From the NCBI GenBank assembly GCA_016795365.1, contig JAEUHN010000054.1:62001-126000 (forward strand): DNA of 64,000 nucleotides, read 5' to 3'. A program made the translations under genes and the position numbers. Every line of letters begins with the position of its first letter. Within the stretch, counting starts at the first letter, position 1. The stretch comes from Verrucomicrobiaceae bacterium. Its GTDB lineage: Bacteria > Verrucomicrobiota > Verrucomicrobiia > Verrucomicrobiales > Verrucomicrobiaceae. Below the pieces are notes generated by a model that was not told the origin of the DNA, did no database searches, and was given only the letters and a program-made list of their open reading frames with translations. Below are positions 62,008-64,000 of the stretch, in pieces.

Positions 62008-62888
62008 GATCTTCCGTTCAGGGTTCACGGTCCTCGGTTTCCCGGTCTTGGTTTCGCGTTGGCTTGCGAAAGCCCATGGCCGCTGAGAGCCGCGAACGGA
62101 GAAAGCCGAACTCAAATGCCTTTTCCCTGCTCGAAGTCGTCATCGCACTCACCATCCTCGCGATGATCACAGGCACCCTCTTTGCCATTATCAAGGGCAG
62201 CGTGCGCGGAGCCTCCGACATCGAGCGCACGCAGCGGGAGAATGATCAGATCAATCGCTTCCTTGAGCTGTGCCGCATCACTTTTCAAACCATGCCGTCC
62301 TCAGCCACGCTGACGCTGAAGCAACTCGATTCCAGCGGCATGTCATCGTCGCAGGAGCTCTCCATAGCTGGCGTGCCCACCTGCTTTGGTTTCGGTGCCG
62401 CACCCACATCCTATGAAGAGACCGTGATCGGACTGCGTCCAGATGTGATCGTGCCCACCAGTGAGGACGGCAGTCCGCGCTATCTGCTCTCCATCACTCG
62501 CAAGGATATTTTGGCCGCCTCTGCGGATGCCAGCCAGACCGTCGTCTTCACCACCGGGCTGGATGAGAACCCTGAGTATGCACCCGATGATCAGCAGCGC
62601 ACCTGGCTGCCCCTGCTTCGTGGCGTCAAGATGATGACGTGGCGCTTCTTCAAGGATTCCAGCGACGAATGGCTGGAAGAGTGGAGTGAGTCGAAGTGGC
62701 CGGACCTCATCGAGCTGCAGTTGCAAATGGAAGGGCGCAGCCTGCCAACGAGGATCGTGTGGGCCGTGCCTGAAACTCAGCTGCGTTCGCCCACCCGGAG
62801 TTCGTCATCGTCTTCGAGCAAGACCACCACCACAACCACGACGCAGCCATCTCAAGGCAGCAGCACCGGAGGCACTGCACCCCGATGA
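62004..62888 (+). CDS. gspJ: Type II secretion minor pseudopilin GspJ-like
   Basis: 294 residues if it starts at the ATG overlapping gspI (62004). Cleavage is expected at Ala39 before FSLLEVVIALTILAMI (Glu at +5). The long leader is encoded almost wholly by a heptamer element. A second in-frame ATG at 62076 lies in the element's spacer and would give a 15-residue leader like that of GspG; both starts are possible. The mature domain is beta-rich with WRFFKDSSDEWLEEW, and the end is a Ser/Thr-rich low-complexity tail. Coupled to gspK by ATGA. Confidence 0.82.
   Translation: MRSSVQGSRSSVSRSWFRVGLRKPMAAESRERRKPNSNAFSLLEVVIALTILAMITGTLFAIIKGSVRGASDIERTQRENDQINRFLELCRITFQTMPSSATLTLKQLDSSGMSSSQELSIAGVPTCFGFGAAPTSYEETVIGLRPDVIVPTSEDGSPRYLLSITRKDILAASADASQTVVFTTGLDENPEYAPDDQQRTWLPLLRGVKMMTWRFFKDSSDEWLEEWSESKWPDLIELQLQMEGRSLPTRIVWAVPETQLRSPTRSSSSSSSKTTTTTTTQPSQGSSTGGTAPR
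62016..62116. repeat. Paired heptanucleotide arms encoding the GspJ leader
   Basis: The left arm is GTTCAGG, GTTCACG, GTCCTCG, GTTTCCC, GGTCTTG, GTTTCGC, GTTGGCT (62016-62064). The right arm is GCTGAGA, GCCGCGA, ACGGAGA, AAGCCGA, ACTCAAA (62082-62116). Both lie in gspJ, just before the codons for the prepilin cleavage site. As at gspH, an ATG sits in the spacer (62076). Confidence 0.75.
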
Positions 62889-63892
62889 AGAATCGCCCTC
62901 CATCACGGCTCTTGCGCCCTCTGGCAGCCGTCATACGGCGTCTCGCTCAGCGCCGCGCCTCATCTCTCATGCTCATGATCTGGGCCATCATGCTCATGGC
63001 TTTCGTGGTCGGCGGCGTCATCCAATACATGCAGACCAGCCTCAAGGCGAGCAGCGACGCCGCCAATCAATACCGAGCCACCTACATGGCAGAGTGCGGC
63101 ATCGGCTTGGCTATGAACCCCGGCGTCTATGTCATTGATGCGGTCAAAGGCCCCGACGGAGTGCTGGTCACTTACGATCGAGGCAAGGAAACGAAGCCGT
63201 CTGGAGACGCCGGCTTCTCTTTGAACAAGGTGCGTGAAGGCTCTCGTCTGCCGATCAACTTCATCACCGACAAGCGCGCCTACGAAGCCGTTTACAACCT
63301 CTTCCTCCTCTGGGGTATCAACAATGACGAGGCCACCACAGCCATGGATTGCCTGGCCGACTGGGTCGATGGCGACAAGGAAGCACGTCCGCAAGGAGCG
63401 GAGTCTGATTACTACATGGGACTGCAAATGAACGGATTCCCCAGGAACCAAGGCTTCACCTCGCTGGACGAGATGCTGCTGGTCAAAGGCTTCGACGTGG
63501 TTGCCCGTGCCAAGCCCGAGTGGCGCAACTATTTCAGCCTTTATGGCGAAGGCACGATCGACCTCTTCTGGGCTTCCAAGGATGTCATCATGGCCGTCAC
63601 CGGAGCCACCGAAGGCGACGTCTCCCGCCTCATCACCGCCCGCGCAGGTAACGACGGCATCGACGGCACCGATGACGACAATCGCGGCCTCGGGATCAAC
63701 GGAGCCATCTCCATGCTCTCGATTCCACCTGATCGACTCTCGTTTGTCCAGGCCCTCACCACTTACGCCAGCGACAAGGTCTTCCGCATCGTCAGCATGG
63801 GCTACGTCGGCACTCACTCGGTGACCATCACCGTCGTTGCCAAGATGCAGGACGACGGCTCTCTCACCTACCTGTCACGAACGGAGGAATAG
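62885..63892 (+). CDS. gspK: Type II secretion minor pseudopilin GspK
   Basis: 335 residues. A long basic leader ends in RRA before SSLMLMIWAIMLMAFVVGG (Ala25/Ser26), and, as is usual in GspK, the +5 Glu is missing. A large helical insert follows (LFLLWGINNDEATTAMDCLADWVDGD, the usual GspK DWxDxD element) and GFTSLDEMLLVKG. GspK caps the pseudopilus tip with I and J. It ends the T2SS run; no gspO prepilin peptidase or gspC is in the window. Confidence 0.9.
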   Translation: MKNRPPSRLLRPLAAVIRRLAQRRASSLMLMIWAIMLMAFVVGGVIQYMQTSLKASSDAANQYRATYMAECGIGLAMNPGVYVIDAVKGPDGVLVTYDRGKETKPSGDAGFSLNKVREGSRLPINFITDKRAYEAVYNLFLLWGINNDEATTAMDCLADWVDGDKEARPQGAESDYYMGLQMNGFPRNQGFTSLDEMLLVKGFDVVARAKPEWRNYFSLYGEGTIDLFWASKDVIMAVTGATEGDVSRLITARAGNDGIDGTDDDNRGLGINGAISMLSIPPDRLSFVQALTTYASDKVFRIVSMGYVGTHSVTITVVAKMQDDGSLTYLSRTEE

Positions 63893-63948
63893 CATCTCCG
63901 CCTTTGACAATCGATGCCCTCTGAACACTCTTGGTCGTGCATCGCAGC

Positions 63949-64000
63949 GCGGGTGTAGCTCAATGGTAGAGCGGGTGCTTCCCAAGCATCATACGTGGGT
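63949..64000 (+). tRNA. tRNA-Gly (anticodon CCC), 3' end cut by the window
   Basis: GCGGGTG acceptor arm, GCTC/GAGC D-stem with an AATGGTA loop, and a GGTGC/GCATC anticodon stem around TTCCCAA, giving anticodon CCC, are all seen. The variable region and the start of the T-stem follow, and the window ends before the T-loop and 3' acceptor strand. It lies 56 bp after gspK on the same strand. Confidence 0.92.

Overview
The window looks like chromosomal DNA from a high-GC Gram-negative bacterium of the Verrucomicrobia (PVC group), probably near Prosthecobacter/Verrucomicrobium. The clues are a PVC-type c-type cytochrome with propeller and HEAT repeats, a giant extracellular protein built from choice-of-anchor-D modules, a fused exosortase-EpsI protein, a DUF4091 glycosidase-like protein and a type II secretion system (T2SS) in two blocks. 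This placement is inference from gene content; no rRNA is present. No prophage, transposase or CRISPR array was seen.

Layout. 1-5248: 3' part of a giant secreted protein (5' end outside the window). 5403-14496: housekeeping genes: mnmA, a class A penicillin-binding protein, nadC, a PiT phosphate transporter with its DUF47 partner, a YdcF-like protein, a Tat-exported FAD oxidoreductase and ppnP. 14824-23900: a coiled-coil membrane protein divergent from the exosortase-EpsI gene, then mazG, a ribokinase-like kinase, the PVC cytochrome, a lipoprotein and folD. 23956-27757: a translationally coupled pair of exported proteins. 27840-33082: minus-strand T2SS block (secretin GspD, an uncharacterised exported protein, GspM-like, GspL-like). 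33187-41477: metallophosphoesterase, upp, a dicarboxylate symporter, a DUF4091 protein, an outer-membrane barrel, a small membrane protein and an RsmB-type methyltransferase, all on the minus strand. 41567-47236: menaquinone genes menA, menC and menE, a GT4 glycosyltransferase and a short adenylate-forming enzyme. 47415-63892: plus-strand T2SS block gspE, then gspF-G-H-I-J-K, ending before a truncated tRNA-Gly(CCC).

The two most unusual things are these. (1) The gspE and gspF genes are separated by a 9.6-kb cassette (49131-58772) of eight genes. Four of these encode zinc-ribbon proteins, three of them joined to membrane segments. The largest, 1123 aa, has many membrane segments, a Big-1-like domain and a possible Cys-His-Asp catalytic domain. 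I recognise no described system with this composition. (2) A family of degenerate heptanucleotide repeats is scattered through the window. Most copies are two inverted arms of about 5 x 7 nt around a short spacer. Copies sit inside mnmA (encoding an extra loop), across the stop codon of upp, between menA and menC, and at three junctions of the pseudopilin operon, where they encode the leader peptides of GspH and GspJ. A separate element of three hairpins lies at 14681-14765.
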